Source of the DNA: Erigeron canadensis
Taxonomy: Eukaryota; Streptophyta; Magnoliopsida; Asterales; Asteraceae
Assembly (NCBI RefSeq): GCF_010389155.1
Contig: NC_057762.1
Coordinates: forward strand, 28,518,055-28,582,054
Length of the DNA: 64,000 nucleotides
Reading direction: 5' to 3'
This document shows, piece after piece, positions 34,781 to 46,778 of this stretch (position 1 is the first letter of the stretch; every line of letters begins with the position of its first letter). The notes under the pieces are model-generated. The model made no database searches. It worked only from the letters and a program-made list of their open reading frames with translations, and was not told the origin of the DNA. The position numbers and the translations under genes are program-made.

Positions 34781-35571
34781 AATCCAAAATAGTGATAAAT
34801 TGTAATTTTAGTTAAGTGGACTTAGGTTGAGGGACTAGGAGTGTTAATTAGCTTAATTGTAGATCTAGACTATAAATACCCTCAACTCCTTAGAAATCAT
34901 AAGCCTTTTTATCCATTTTTACACACACTTAATACTACATCTCGTTCCAATCTCTCTCTCTCTCTAGAAATCACACACACTAAACACACCAAGAACACAC
35001 ACACTTTATCCGCCATTGTTGAGATCAAATCCAGAGCAGAAACCATTTTTGATATCAATTTTCATCCAAAATCATATCAAAAACTATTTTTCATACCGTC
35101 CCCTGTTTCATCATTTTTCATCGATTAAAACACATAAAATCATCAACTTTTGTTCACCAATAGATTTCTCATAGCTGAAAACATAATTCTGTCAAGTTTT
35201 ACGTTCCAATTCAATCGAATTCTCGAGATTGAATTCTGTCAAGTTTTACGTTCATGTTATAACACGATTTCTGCTCTGGATTTGATCTCAACAATGGCGG
35301 ATAAAGTATGTGTGTTCTTGGTGTGTTTAGTGTGTGTGATTTCTAGAGAGAGAGAGAGAGATTGGAACGAGATGTAGTATTAAGTGTGTGTAAAAATGGA
35401 TCAAAAGGCTTATGATTTCTAAGGAGTTGAGGGTATTTATAGTCTAAATCTACAATTAAGCTAATTAACACTCCTAGTCCCTCAACCTTAGAAATCATTT
35501 CACCATGTCTTAACAACAACTAAGTCCACTTAACTAAAATTACAATTTATCACTATTTTGGATTTCTAACA
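34775..35571. mobile_element. Foldback insertion of two inverted LTR-like arms
   Basis: 797 bp flanked by a perfect 5-bp duplication TAAAC (34770-34774 and 35572-35576), starting TGTTAGA and ending TCTAACA. The left arm (34775 to about 35043) reappears inverted as the right arm (about 35268-35571), nearly identical except for an extra segment of about 32 bp in the right arm. Each arm looks like LTR U3/R sequence and carries a TATAAATA box (34871-34878; inverted 35434-35441) pointing inward. The centre has AATTCTGTCAAGTTTTACG twice (35185, 35232). No coding capacity. Confidence 0.85.
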
Positions 35572-35576
35572 TAAAC

Positions 35577-35787
35577 TTGTCTAAAAATCCAGTCATGAAT
35601 AGCCGTTCCAAACATATTGAGCTCAAATATCACTTTATTCGTGACATGGTACAAGAAGGTCAAGTGAAGCTTGAGTACTGTGGGACTGATGAACAATTTG
35701 CAGACTTGTTAACTAAGTCGGCCCCCAAGGAGAAGTTTGTATACCTGAGACACAAAGTGGGTATTAAGGAGTGTGCATCAAGGGGGG
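35577..35787 (+). pseudogene. Copia RNase H C-terminal tail
   Basis: After the foldback insertion the pol frame resumes (LSKNPVMNSRSKHIELKYHF, then YCGTDEQFADLLTKSAPKEKF), the normal end of Copia polyproteins. It runs into a purine tract, AAGGGGGG (35780-35787), directly before the 3' LTR, which is the plus-strand primer site. Confidence 0.9.
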
Positions 35788-36092
35788 TATTAAGAGTGAT
35801 GGCCCACTCCCATGTACACGTGGCAATCAAGTTGGACCAGTCAAGGAGTAATCTGCACGTGGGATTTGAAGCAGCCAAGTTGTTGAGCATATCTCGTATT
35901 TTCTTGTTATGCATTTTGAATTTCTAGTTTGAATAAGTAGTTGATTAGGTCCGGTTAGTATGGTGATCCGTTGCCTTAGTTTTTCTATTTAAAGGAGAGT
36001 CTCCTTCGTCTTTTGTATCTCTCTCATTTTTCACTGCATTCCTTTTCAATAAAAGAAAATCTTGGCTGCTTTATTATTTACTACTTTTAACA
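35788..36092 (+). repeat. Copia 3' LTR
   Basis: 305 bp, co-linear with the 5' LTR with two transitions (A/G in CTGCACRTGGG and C/T in TTTGAAYAAGTAG). Preceded by the polypurine tract and followed by the AAGGA duplication. Confidence 0.95.
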
Positions 36093-36405
36093 AAGGAGAT
36101 GCAAGTTACCAAATCCTGGAAGCTATTCTTGCAACTTGGTGGTGGGTCTTATCGAAACATCGGAATGAAGTTGTGTTTAAAGGTGGAACCGAGCCAAGCA
36201 TTGAAATTTTTCATAGTATAGTATTTCAATCTCTTTCTTTTTTGATTAATTGTCGCTACAAGAATGATAAATTAGTTTGGCATCTATGGCAAGCCAATCC
36301 CAATAATTTGATGTAACTTTAGGATATAAACTTTTGAATTCGGCTCATTGGCGAATGATTTGATTAATACAACTTGTTGTTCAAAAAAATTATATATTTT
36401 CTATC

Positions 36406-37874
36406 AACTATTATATTATTACATAACTGGTTGGTTATTGTAAAACAAGTATTAAAATATAACAACTATATCAAAATTTTAACCCTTAAATAATTATGAT
36501 AAATCTGATACACAATGATTTTCATTATGCACGGTGATTCAGTGAAGAAAAATTTGTTGTTTTATTTTAATAACTGTTTTATTATACTTAGAACCTTATT
36601 ACATCCTTTATTATACTAAAACATAGTTGCTCTAATACCTTATTGACCAATTACAACTCTCGATTTCTTAAAGTTGACTTTTGTTTTTCAATTTTGACTT
36701 TAATTTACACTTTTTTGTTTTCCATCACAAATTTACACTTTTTACCCAATTATTTTAATAGAATAAAAAACAATAATAGCTAATATATATCCGATGAATA
36801 ATAGTTAACAGTTATCCAATAGAATAATAACTGATAAATACCTAATAGAATAATAAATTAATAACTAATATATATCAAATAATATGTTCTATTATATAAA
36901 TATAAAATTAATTTATTAAAGATAAATAGAATTTATTATAAACATATTAAGATTTTAGGAGTAATTGTACTATTATTTTTTATTGAAGTTTTTTTAGTAA
37001 TTGTGATGCGTATAAGAAAAAAATTAAGCATATAAAATATAATTATGATTTTTTAATGTTTAAATATAGCCAAATATGTCACAATTTATAACTTTCATAG
37101 ACATATTATATTTTGTAATATTCAAATATCACTAAGAATGTCTCAGTAACAACTTTGATAAATATATTTTTAAAATATTTTAATATAAAACTCAAAGTGT
37201 TGATATATAAATCAATTTTATTTTACTTAAAGTAATATATTAAATTTTAAACTATAATAAATTTAAAATTATAAGTTTTTATGACTTAAATGTATAAATT
37301 AAAGATCTAATATTAATAATATCGTAAACCCTGTGTCGAGTGTTGGATGCGAGTCTAAAATCAAGTATATTATTATTATTAACAATATATAACTATTTTA
37401 AAGATTGATGATGAATTAAACGTAAAAGTTAAATAATATTAATACATGGAATTCATAATGCATTACGTATGGACATCTTAAAACTTGTTATTAATTAGCA
37501 ACGTACACCATTGTTTAAATTAATACTCTTATATACATGTGTATATCCAAGTATTATTAATTACTAGTTTAACATTTCAAGATGGAGATCGATCGAGCTA
37601 TCGAAGAAAATGATAGTTATCGATGAGAATGATCAATTGAAAAGCAAACCATTATATAACATAAAACAAACGAAAATTAGAGCTTGTACATGAAAGTTGT
37701 TATTAACTTTATTCTACCTCAAACACTAATATTTTGCATCTATTAGCCAGTAAGCTTTTGTTTTAAGAAAAAAAACAACAACATGTTCTCAATAGCTTTA
37801 AACCTAGTCAAATTAAGGCTGTCACTACTAATCAACATCGATATATATATATATATATATGTATACAAATTAAT
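36406..37874. other. AT-rich spacer downstream of the P450
   Basis: No gene recognised. About 36600-36760 resembles the 3560-3720 region (ACCAATTACAACT, then one unit of the 60-bp repeat), so it is probably debris of the same transposon family. An AT run lies at 37842-37861. Confidence 0.4.
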
Positions 37875-40472
37875 TTATAGGGGTTTCATAATGAGGGGCA
37901 ACCCTTGCATTGGCCTAAGGGAAAGCATAATAGAAGGCAAATGAGTGTAATTTGGTGACAATGAAAATGAAAACCTTGTCAAGATTAAGCTCAACATGAT
38001 CTTATATTCCATTGCACTCAAATTTCGACCCACACACATTCGACCTCCAAACCCGAAAGGCAGATAACTCATTTTGTGTTCAGCTCCACCATGTATGTCG
38101 TCCTTGAACCGCTCTGGTTTAAATTCATTGACGTCTTTGCCCCAAAAGTCTTGATCGTGGTGCATTGCCACCACGTCGATCCACAGGTTGGTGCCATCAG
38201 GAATTACCGAATCTTGGTCCACTCTAATATCTCCTCGGACTTGTCTTTGTACATTTGGTGCTGTTGGATATAATCTCAAGACCTCGTGCATCACCCATCC
38301 CATCTGTTAGTTGTCACAATGCACCTAATTATTACTTTATTTAAACTGCTTAATTTTACTTTATAATATAACTTATACTATATGGGATACCATGCAATAG
38401 ATCAACGTACATGAACAAATCAAAAGAATTAACGTCCGTCTTTTCAAATTGGTTTTTGTTTAATCTACTCACATGAGTACGTACGTATCTGCTTGCCTAA
38501 CATGATCTAATTAATATCTCTTAATTGCATTTTTTTTTTTAACATTCTTTCTTGCATGTTTTAAATAGGGTTGATCATATCATTTAATCTATTCTTACAT
38601 ACATGTTTTTTTCATGAACTTATCTCAAATCTATCCAACTTATCTCAAATCTATCCAACTATGTATATAAAGCAAAAAGCAAAATACCTTTATATAGTTT
38701 AGATTGTGCAAGACGGCCAAGAACTATATATCATTAATTAATTAGCCACATATTTTAGTATGATCACATGCCTAATATATTACTCGATGCATGCTTGAGA
38801 TGGGCATTCTAAAGAAAGTATATAAACCAAAAATAACTAAAATCACAAACTTTTAAATAATACTTAGAGTATTGAGGGGTATCATCAAAAGTTTATATAT
38901 GATCAAATTTATTGTATGGTGAGCTGAAATGCAATTCAAAACGTGTCTTTCTTAAAAAAAAAATGTACTAATTAGCATGTTTATATATAAGTACGTGAAG
39001 CAATGTTAGTTATTACCTTCTTTAGACCAGCAACCGTGGTTGCATCAATGTCACCATCTCCAATCACTTGTTTAATTTCTTCTCTAAGCTCATGTTGCCA
39101 CGTGGGATGAACGGCTAGGAGCAATAAGCTCCAAGTGATTGCCAACGCCGTGGTCTCATGGCCACCAAAAAAGAAGGTCTTGCACTCATCCACCAACTCA
39201 CTTGTACTAAGTTTCCTCTCCTTTTGTCCCTCCACATGGTTCTCTTCAAGCAAAACCCCTAAAAGATTCTTTGGTTCTCTACTACACCCATTTTTAGCCA
39301 TTGATTTCTTTCGTTCAACAATGATCGACAACAATAAGGAATCTATCTCTTTCCCGAGCCTTTGTGCTTCAAGATTATGTCCTAAAGACATGTACTTGCC
39401 GAAAGGTACCCCTACATAACGCTTGGACTTGAATAGCGTTTCTTGCATTGCCCTTAGCTTCTTGAAAACGGTTCTTCCATTTTCAAAATTCATTCCAAAA
39501 CTTGTTTTTGCAATGATTTCGCCAGCTGTGCTTATGATTTCACTCTCTATTTCAATCTCGGGATTTCCAGAGTTAACCAAATGCGTCGTCCATCTATCTA
39601 ACATGCTTGTTGTTGTCTCCACCATCATGCTTGTCATTGCCTATTAGATTTGGATAACACTTTTTTTTAGTATAATTAATAAGAAACTGGAGAGATGCAT
39701 AATGTGAATCTTCTAAAACTAGTGCATGTGTTGGAATTGTTGTTGAAGTGTACGTTTGTAAATAATAAAAGTATAGTTGTAGCGGTAGCTGTAGCTGTAA
39801 CTGTAATTGAAAAGTGTACGTAAAAGTTTATACATCTAGAGAAATGAAGATGACCTTAAGGTTAGAAGGAGAGAAAGCCGGAGTGATAACATGACGATGG
39901 CGAACCCAATCATCACCTTCCACCATCACTAAACCGTCGCCAAACATGGGTTTTCTATCATTCTTGAAAACTTTAGGTTTCCCCCAGCTTTTGCCCATAA
40001 CTCCAGATGATATTTTCTTCAAGAATTCCGGATCAGCAATATACAAAAATGGCTCGGTTCCTAGCCAGTACATGAATACCTTCCCTGAAAAGGTACAAAA
40101 AAAAAAATTAAAAAATAGAAACATTAATAAACCTTAAGTTGATCAAAACATATAAAAGCTAGAAAATATATTGGCTAGGCTCCTTTATTATTTACCATAA
40201 GATTTTTGCCATTGAGCAAAGTATGGAAACACACTAGAATGAATGTCATTAGAAACCGTCAACGAAGACGAAGAAGATGATTCGACTCTCTTTGTGTTCT
40301 TCATCTCCTTGGTGTTTCCTAAAGGGAAGCTAGGAGGTGGACCAGAAAAACCATTAATGGCAAGCTTTCTATAGGCCCGGATGGGCAAAACCCAACAAGA
40401 ATATAATACTCTCCATAACATAAATGAAAAAAATGCAGCCATTGCAAATAAAAAGGCTTCAACATTTTCCAT
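37875..40472 (-). CDS. Cytochrome P450, CYP715-like (CYP72 clan)
   Basis: A heme monooxygenase anchored in the ER membrane. Four exons, 40472-40196, 40084-39855, 39640-39017 and 38303-37875, have GT/AG borders and matching phases and give 519 aa, a normal length. An N-terminal membrane anchor (about residues 5-28) is followed by a Pro-rich hinge (GPPPSFPLGN). Conserved motifs are all present: I-helix FGGHETT (about 328-334), ExxR (384-387), FKPERF and heme loop FGFGGRMCVG with Cys467. Long blocks such as YWLGTEPFLYIADPEFLKK and MGKSWGKP match my memory of CYP715A proteins more than CYP709, CYP714 or CYP735. CYP715 members have been tied to flower development, hormone balance and volatiles, but the substrate is not settled. 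No lesion seen. Confidence 0.88.
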
Positions 40473-40593
40473 TTTTTAAAAAACTTTTAGTTAGGCGTGA
40501 TACAAAAATTGTTCAAAAAAGATCTATCTCTCTCTCTCACTACTAGAAATGTAAGTTTTTGATTTGTAATGAAAAATGGAGAATGGGGTCGGG

Positions 40594-40601
40594 TATTTAT
40601 A
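40594..40601 (-). promoter_or_regulatory. TATA box of the P450 gene
   Basis: TATAAATA on the minus strand, about 122 bp upstream of the ATG. It is followed by the TCTC-rich leader common in plant 5' UTRs (about 40524-40538). Confidence 0.6.
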
Positions 40602-41591
40602 AGAAGAGAAAACTAGGTTGGAAACGTGGAAAGTTTGACCGAAAATTGCCACCTGAAGAATATTGAATAAAGAATTTGAATAAAAGTTGAATTATATTTT
40701 TGGAATGTTCTTCGCGTACATTATAATAAAAAGTGCATCCTCTGCTTCCGTCCAAATAAATATACTCGGTTACTTTGAACAGTACTATATACATCGCATA
40801 TGTATATACACGTACATATTTTAGTGAACAAGTATATAAAAAGAGAATGTACAATATATATATATATGTATTTTATAGAGTTGAAATATTATATTATATT
40901 TTATTTTATTATATCATGTAAACACAATATATAATAAGTTGAAAATTTTAATATTAAATCCCAAAATCATATAACGATTTAACAAGTCTTTGCACACTTT
41001 AAGTGTAAATGATATACTATACATTCGTTTTCAATGTTATATGACATACTTTGTCAACACAATTAATTACAGTCGATGAAACCAAAAGATAGAATCGTGT
41101 TATTTGTTACGAGTATGTTATAATGATTTGTAACTTTTTATTTAATTTATTCGTTTAAGTTACGTATCCTTTTTCAAGTTCATAGTAGTATAAGACGCAA
41201 TTGTGTGTGACCAGCACCGGCCAATCAGTAGATTTAATTTCACCGCTAGTTAGTACTCTTATGACCTTATTTGAAGTACGTAGTAGTTATATTAAAAGGC
41301 GATTTTTGGCCTTCTATATTATTTATAAAAGTGTATGTTGTAAAAGTTTTTTTTCCCTAAAACCTTCAATATGGTTGTATAAATTTGTGATTGAATTTGT
41401 TTACGATTTTACTTACATGTGAATAAACGACTATATATAAAATTTTGAAAAAAGTTTTGTATTACAACATACATTTTAATAATGTTTCATATGTAAATGA
41501 ACTTCAAAAACATATGATTGAATACATAATTTAGGAGTTCTCATGATTCTTGCAAAAAAATGGTTCTCAAAATAATGGTCCCATATATATA
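40602..41591. other. P450 upstream region
   Basis: AT-rich, with no open frame of note and no transposon ends recognised. It presumably holds the P450 promoter. Confidence 0.4.
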
Positions 41592-42796
41592 CACTATAGA
41601 AAATTTGTCCTTTGTACGCACTAGGAGTGAGTATGGTTCGGTTTGGATCGGTTTTTGGCTAAAACCGACCTCCGAACCGATCAATTCGGTTTTTAGAAAA
41701 TCAAAATCGTTGGATTCGGTTTTTGTTCGGTTCGGTTTTTTCGGTTTTTGGTTCGGTGTGGATCGGTTTCGGTTTTTGTTCGGTTTTTTTTTTTTTTTTT
41801 AAATTTACTTTTTTGTTTATAATGTTCTATATTTAATTTTCAATTGTTAACAAAAAAAACTATGATATAGAAACTAAAATATAGATATGCTTTTTAGTAA
41901 CTAATTATATTTTTTAGGTGTTAAAATTGATATAACTTTTATACAACGAATTGATTTTATTATACGTTTTCATCTAAAACATATAATTTATATAGATTTG
42001 TACAACAAAAAGACAAAAAGTTTAAATATATTAACATATTTACAAATTATAAGTAATAAATATAAATGTAATATGATATAAATATAAAGTAAATTAAAAT
42101 ATAATGGGTTCGGTTCGGTTTGGTTCGGTTTTTGATCGGTTTTTTGACATATGAAACCGAAAACCGAACCGATCCGTTCGGTTTTTGGAAAACAAAAACC
42201 AAACCAATGGATTTCGTTCGGTTTTTGATTTTTTCGGTTCGATTTTATCGGTTTTTTTTTGTTTTTGGTTTTCCGGTTCGGCTTTTGCTCACCCCTAGTA
42301 CGCACCACTTTTTAAAAACGCGAAAAATTTACTAAGTTGTTCGCACTTCAAAATATGTACAAATAATCTACACTAAAAGTAAGAAAAAATTTATAAGTTC
42401 CACATTTAAAAGTGCGAAGAAAATTTTTACACGCTAATAAGTGTGTACAATATTATATTTGTACGCGCTTTTAAATGTAAAGATAATTTTTTCGCGGGTG
42501 ATTTTTACTCACTATAAAACTCATTTCTTCACGGGTGATAAATACACAAGTGCGAAGAAATCACCCGCGAAGATATGATCTTCACACTTATAAGTGCATA
42601 AAATATAAAATTTGTACACACTTATTAGTGTGAACATTTTTTTCACACTTTTAAATGTGAAACTTTTAAATTTGTACGCACTTATTGATGTAGACATTTT
42701 GTACACATTTATAAGTGTGAACGATTCAATAATATTTACGCACTTTTCAAAAGTGCATAGAATAAAGTGTGTAGAATTGACTAATTTGTTGTAGTG
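41592..42796. mobile_element. CACTA-type non-autonomous element with hAT inside
   Basis: The left end CACTATAGAAAATTTG and the inverted right end (CACTACAACAAATT) are flanked by ATA on both sides, the 3-bp target expected for CACTA. After removing the nested hAT element about 520 bp remain. The interior right of the hAT is packed with short inverted words (CACTTATAAGTGTG, AAGTGCGAAGAAA and relatives), like CACTA subterminal repeats. The flanks are ATATAT runs, so the 3-bp duplication alone is weak evidence. Confidence 0.65.
41622..42297. mobile_element. hAT element rich in GGTTCGGTTTTTGG words
   Basis: 676 bp flanked by a perfect 8-bp duplication GTACGCAC (41614-41621 and 42298-42305). The ends are TAGGAGTGAGTA and, inverted, TAGGGGTGAGCA, a standard plant hAT terminus. 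Both subterminal regions are filled with imperfect GGTTCGGTTTTTGG motifs around an AT-rich core. It is inserted 30 bp inside the CACTA element's left end. Confidence 0.88.
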
Positions 42797-42992
42797 ATAT
42801 ATATATATATATACGGATGACAATATGTGACTGTCATATACCTAGCTTAGATACATAACTTTTTACATGCTAATTTTTTAATCTACAAAAAACTTGGAGA
42901 GTCAATCATTTATTTATTATACAATAAATATTAAAATATTAATATGTAAAAGAATTTTATAACTAATTTATGTACATGTTAACTACACTCAC

Positions 42993-43024
<32 letters not shown>

Positions 43025-44865
43025 ACTTATATATACTCACCAACTCACCATACACATTAATTATACTATTTTTCAATAAAGTGTAGGTACTTATATCGTT
43101 AGACGGAAAAAAAAAATGTGGGTAGTTTTAAAATTCGTCATCCTTCATTAGAGATGTGACTCGATATACTTTTGACGACTTTTTAATGTTCATTTATTTT
43201 TCTTGTACTTGTTTACTTACAATGTGTAGGATCTTTGTTTTCACGTCACATGCATGAATAAGGATATGCATGAATAAGGATATGATATGACACACAATCC
43301 ATAGTTTTTCTAATGTTAGGGAAAGAAGTTAGAGAAAACATCTAAAGTGCTGACATAAGTTAATTAGCTCATTTGGATGTTCTTGTCTTTTGGAATGTAA
43401 TTATTTTATTCCAAACATGAGTGGTTTTCAGGTCATTATTTTGATAATGTAACATGTTATTGTAAGTTTTTGTTTGTAAATTGTACGTCCTACAATTTCA
43501 CAATTTTTTTAAAAACTTTTGAGTCATTGCAATTTTGCGTACAAACATATAATTAAGGCGATCATATTAAGTTGTATCTAAACAAATATAAACTATGTTG
43601 GTGGTATGGTATGAATCTATCAAACTGTATTTTCAAATTTCAAATCAAAAATCCGTTTTTCTAACAGAGTACCTAATGGTTTCACACACGTAAATGAAAA
43701 TTAAAAAATTGCGAATGATACACGAGCCGGAAACAAGAACCCGTTTTTTTTTTAAGTTCACTTTCTGATATTCAATTCGCGGCACACAAAAAATAAAATA
43801 CAATATATACTTAGAAGTTAGGAGTATAAGGTCAGAAGTATTCAACGAGTGTTCATTTAATTAGTTTTACAATATATATGGTTGTTATACTGTTCGTGTC
43901 ATACCTCTTGATTTTATTTATGTCCTCATGTTTGACCGTTTTTGGAATATTATTATTTCTTTATTTTTAACAACTCTTAATGTTAGATTATTTTTTATAC
44001 GCAATGCTAAACATCACCATAATATTTTTATGTATGAAATAGTTCCCAAAAAAAGAATATAGAGATTTTGAAATTGAAGTTTTAAAAGTGGCTTGTCAAT
44101 ATATTAAAAAAGTTTTGTTTAAAATAAATGATATTAGAATAAAATAATATGTTTTTGTGTTTCATGAATCTTTTTACATTATTTTTTATCATGATTCAAT
44201 AGTTAAAATTTTATTGTATTTATTTCATATTAATATTTATTTAATAATAACTAACCACGTAAAAATATATCATTCGTGCTTAAAAATAATAATAGAATAA
44301 TTTGAGAAAGACTAGGATTGTATATCTTGTCTAAAAATCGCTTTTAAAGTACTCACCAATGATGCTTTTATGGGGGGGGGGGGCTGTTTTTGTCAATGAT
44401 AAGTCAAGGCCTTTTATCGGCTGAAATCGAATACAAACAACTATTGCGTGGGAACTGCATTAATCTGACACGTATCGGTCAACCACAAACTACAACTACT
44501 GCGTTTATGGATCGCCGACCATTATGATCATACAGATATATACTTATCGTAGCATATGATTTCTCGAGTAGATTTGTAAAGTGATACTACATATTTCTTT
44601 TGCTGTTAAAAAAATATATATTTTTCGTACGTATGAATATGCATTGTGTATAGCCTTAAAAAAAGAGTATCATATGTAGCCTTATTTGATTCACTACAAA
44701 AATAATTAAGGGTTTAATTCAAAGTCTAATAAAGAAATTAAATTTTATACAATTAAAAAAGCTAACTTAACAAAACAAATACATTAAAAAGACACGTGTC
44801 GATCAAACAATACGCCACGTGTCGTTTCAATAATATGTCAATCATGTTTTTAGTTTATTAGTATA
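42797..44865. other. AT-rich spacer
   Basis: Microsatellites at 42797-42813 and 43002-43023, a G10 run at about 44373-44382 and an 18-bp tandem duplication (ATGCATGAATAAGGAT) at about 43252-43287. About 43110-43190 resembles 2660-2735 within the Helitron. No gene recognised. Confidence 0.4.
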
Positions 44866-45085
44866 TCTTTACTTCTTTACTATCTTATAATGCATTTTGG
44901 ATTTTATTTATAGTATGTCTTAAGAAATTAAGCATATATTTTTTTTTTCCCAAAAAGCCTCTTTCAGCATATTTATGGTTATCAAAATGCCCTTCCACAC
45001 ACTAAAACACTAGATTACCATATCTACTCTTATAACAAATTGTCACTCTGAAAACAAAATTCCGCCGCAACACGCGAGTAATAAA
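44866..45085 (+). mobile_element. Degenerate Helitron
   Basis: It starts TCTTTACTTCTTTACTATC, close to the start of the 2155-2836 Helitron (shared CTATCTTATAAWGCATTTTG). It ends near CCGCCGCAACACGCGAG, a decayed form of the family's 3' block. The CTAG terminus is not preserved. Confidence 0.5.
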
Positions 45086-46778
45086 GTAAAAATTTACACT
45101 ACATAAGTAGCCATTTTTGGTTAGAGGGTTGAACACCCTTTAAATCTCCTAAATAGTTTTGTCTTAGATTTACACTGAGACATGACCATAAACTTTTTGC
45201 GAAGGACAATTTTGAAAGTTGTTTGTCATTTTTATAAGATTCGTATACGAAAATGTAAAAAAAATTGGACCTAGCTCGAGAATACAAAATGGATCCTCAA
45301 AAGAGTTTCATCACCACAACAAGCGTAACGCTCATATTAAAAAATACGAGTTTATTTTGAAAAAATAAAGATCGCATGTGTCAGACAAGGTTTTATTAAA
45401 TGAAAATGTAAAGCATGCAATAAACCCGAAAAATATATTTATTATTTAATAATTAGCTTGTATATACATATATACATATATATATATATGATTATTATAA
45501 TTAGTTGTTTGTGATAAACATATGTAATATTTTGAAAGAAAATAATTTTTCCACAAACTACTAAATTATTAGTGTACTACACATTTACATACCCAAACAA
45601 ATAAATGTTTCTCTTTAACTTTTTTTCATTCTTTTTATTAAAAATCGAAATAACTCAAGTTTTTTATTCTGCCAATAGAGAGATTTATCTCAAAGTTAAT
45701 CCTTCGATGACCAATGACTTTCAAAGAATAAACTAATTATAACATCGGAGATAACATTTGTATGTAGTTCCTATTTATTTTTTTCTTATGTTTAAAAAAG
45801 AGTTATAAATATATCATTTAAATTTTAAAAATTTACATTGTATCAAAGTTGGAATGAGAACAGACCCCCACTGCCCCATATAGTAGCCCCGTCCATGGAT
45901 TTACATTTCACCTCCATTATACACATTTCATGACAGAATTAGAAACGTTGATATATTTTATTTTTTGTTAACCACAACGTTAAAGATCATGATTAACAAA
46001 ATCTTATGTATAAATTTAAATGGATGCAATATTAGAATTATAGATTCAAAAAATAAAGATAATCTTCACGAACCACAACACAATTTGAAGTTGAAAGGAG
46101 GGATAACTATCACGCAATATCAAACAATGTAACTAACTATAATCGAATATCGAATATGTATAGTAAAATGAACTAAGATTTCGTGGTAAAAATATACAAA
46201 TTAAGTAACCGACCAACCGAACACTTGCACGATGAAACTCATATAGGTTGCAACATATATCATGTTACATGATTCAGACAATTTACTAAGTTTTTAAACA
46301 TACAATATTTAAAACCTTTTACCGAAAAAATTTCGTTCTTACTATAAACATATAGTAGTCATAATTGTTACGTTTCGAGATACTTATCCTTTGAAACTAT
46401 TATATATATACACTAAAAACCTACATAAATTTATAAGTTCTTTATGCATGAAATATATAAGTTCTTATAACACATAATAATATTTATTAATTTTCATTAA
46501 ACTTCCAAAAGTTCTTATCTTTTAACTTTTGTTTTATATCACAATTCTAGTTTTCATTTTCTTGATACTAAATTTTTGGGTTTTTATGTTTTCATCAAAC
46601 GACTTTCACACAGTTAAGGTTATACTTTAATTTAATATTTGGTTCTAAATATTTTCATTCGTCTTTCTATATATATAACATTTTTAATATATGTAAACAC
46701 TTTCATCGTTGTTACGTCTTACGTTCATGTAATATTTAAAGTGTTAATATAGTTATTATTTATTTTTTAATACATTTT
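45086..46778. other. AT-rich spacer
   Basis: No gene or clear element recognised. A short AT run occurs at about 45474-45489. Confidence 0.4.

Larger units (their letters stand above)
29927..36092 (+). mobile_element. Ty1/Copia LTR retrotransposon with two nested insertions
   Basis: Flanked by a perfect 5-bp duplication AAGGA (29922-29926 and 36093-36097). LTRs at 29927-30231 and 35788-36092 enclose, in Copia order, gag, protease, integrase, reverse transcriptase and RNase H on the plus strand. Inside are a solo LTR (33664-34304) and a foldback LTR-like insertion (34775-35571), leaving about 4.7 kb of Copia sequence. The coding frame carries at least one frameshift and two stops, so it is not autonomous. 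The LTRs begin TATTAAG, so the canonical TG start appears mutated in both copies, and they end in ACA. Confidence 0.95.
29899..36389 (+). mobile_element. LINE 3' fragment, split by a Copia element
   Basis: The right part (36098-36389) encodes the C-terminal tail of a plant LINE (ILATWWWVLSKHRNEVVFKG, LVWHLWQANPNN), stops at 36314-36316 and ends in a TGTTGTTCAAAAAA tail. The left part (29899-29926) supplies the preceding EVLNWVK-like codons; the two join across the Copia target duplication AAGGA. The outer flanks share TATTTTCTATC at 29888-29898 and 36395-36405, a likely 11-bp LINE target duplication. It is a heavily 5'-truncated copy of about 315 bp, with a frameshift. Confidence 0.65.

Noticed and set aside
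36062..36316. Independent 84-codon gene
   Set aside because: Its first codons are LTR sequence; the rest is the LINE tail after the Copia insertion.
40538..40551. CACTACTAGAAA as a CACTA transposon end
   Set aside because: The sequence fits, but no inverted partner was found and it lies in the P450 5' leader region.
41560..42335. Open frames rich in Phe/Gly or Lys/Asn over the hAT element
   Set aside because: They are translations of the repeated GGTTCGGTTTTTGG motif, not proteins.
44692..44710. CACTACAAAAAT as another CACTA end
   Set aside because: No matching inverted end at a plausible distance.
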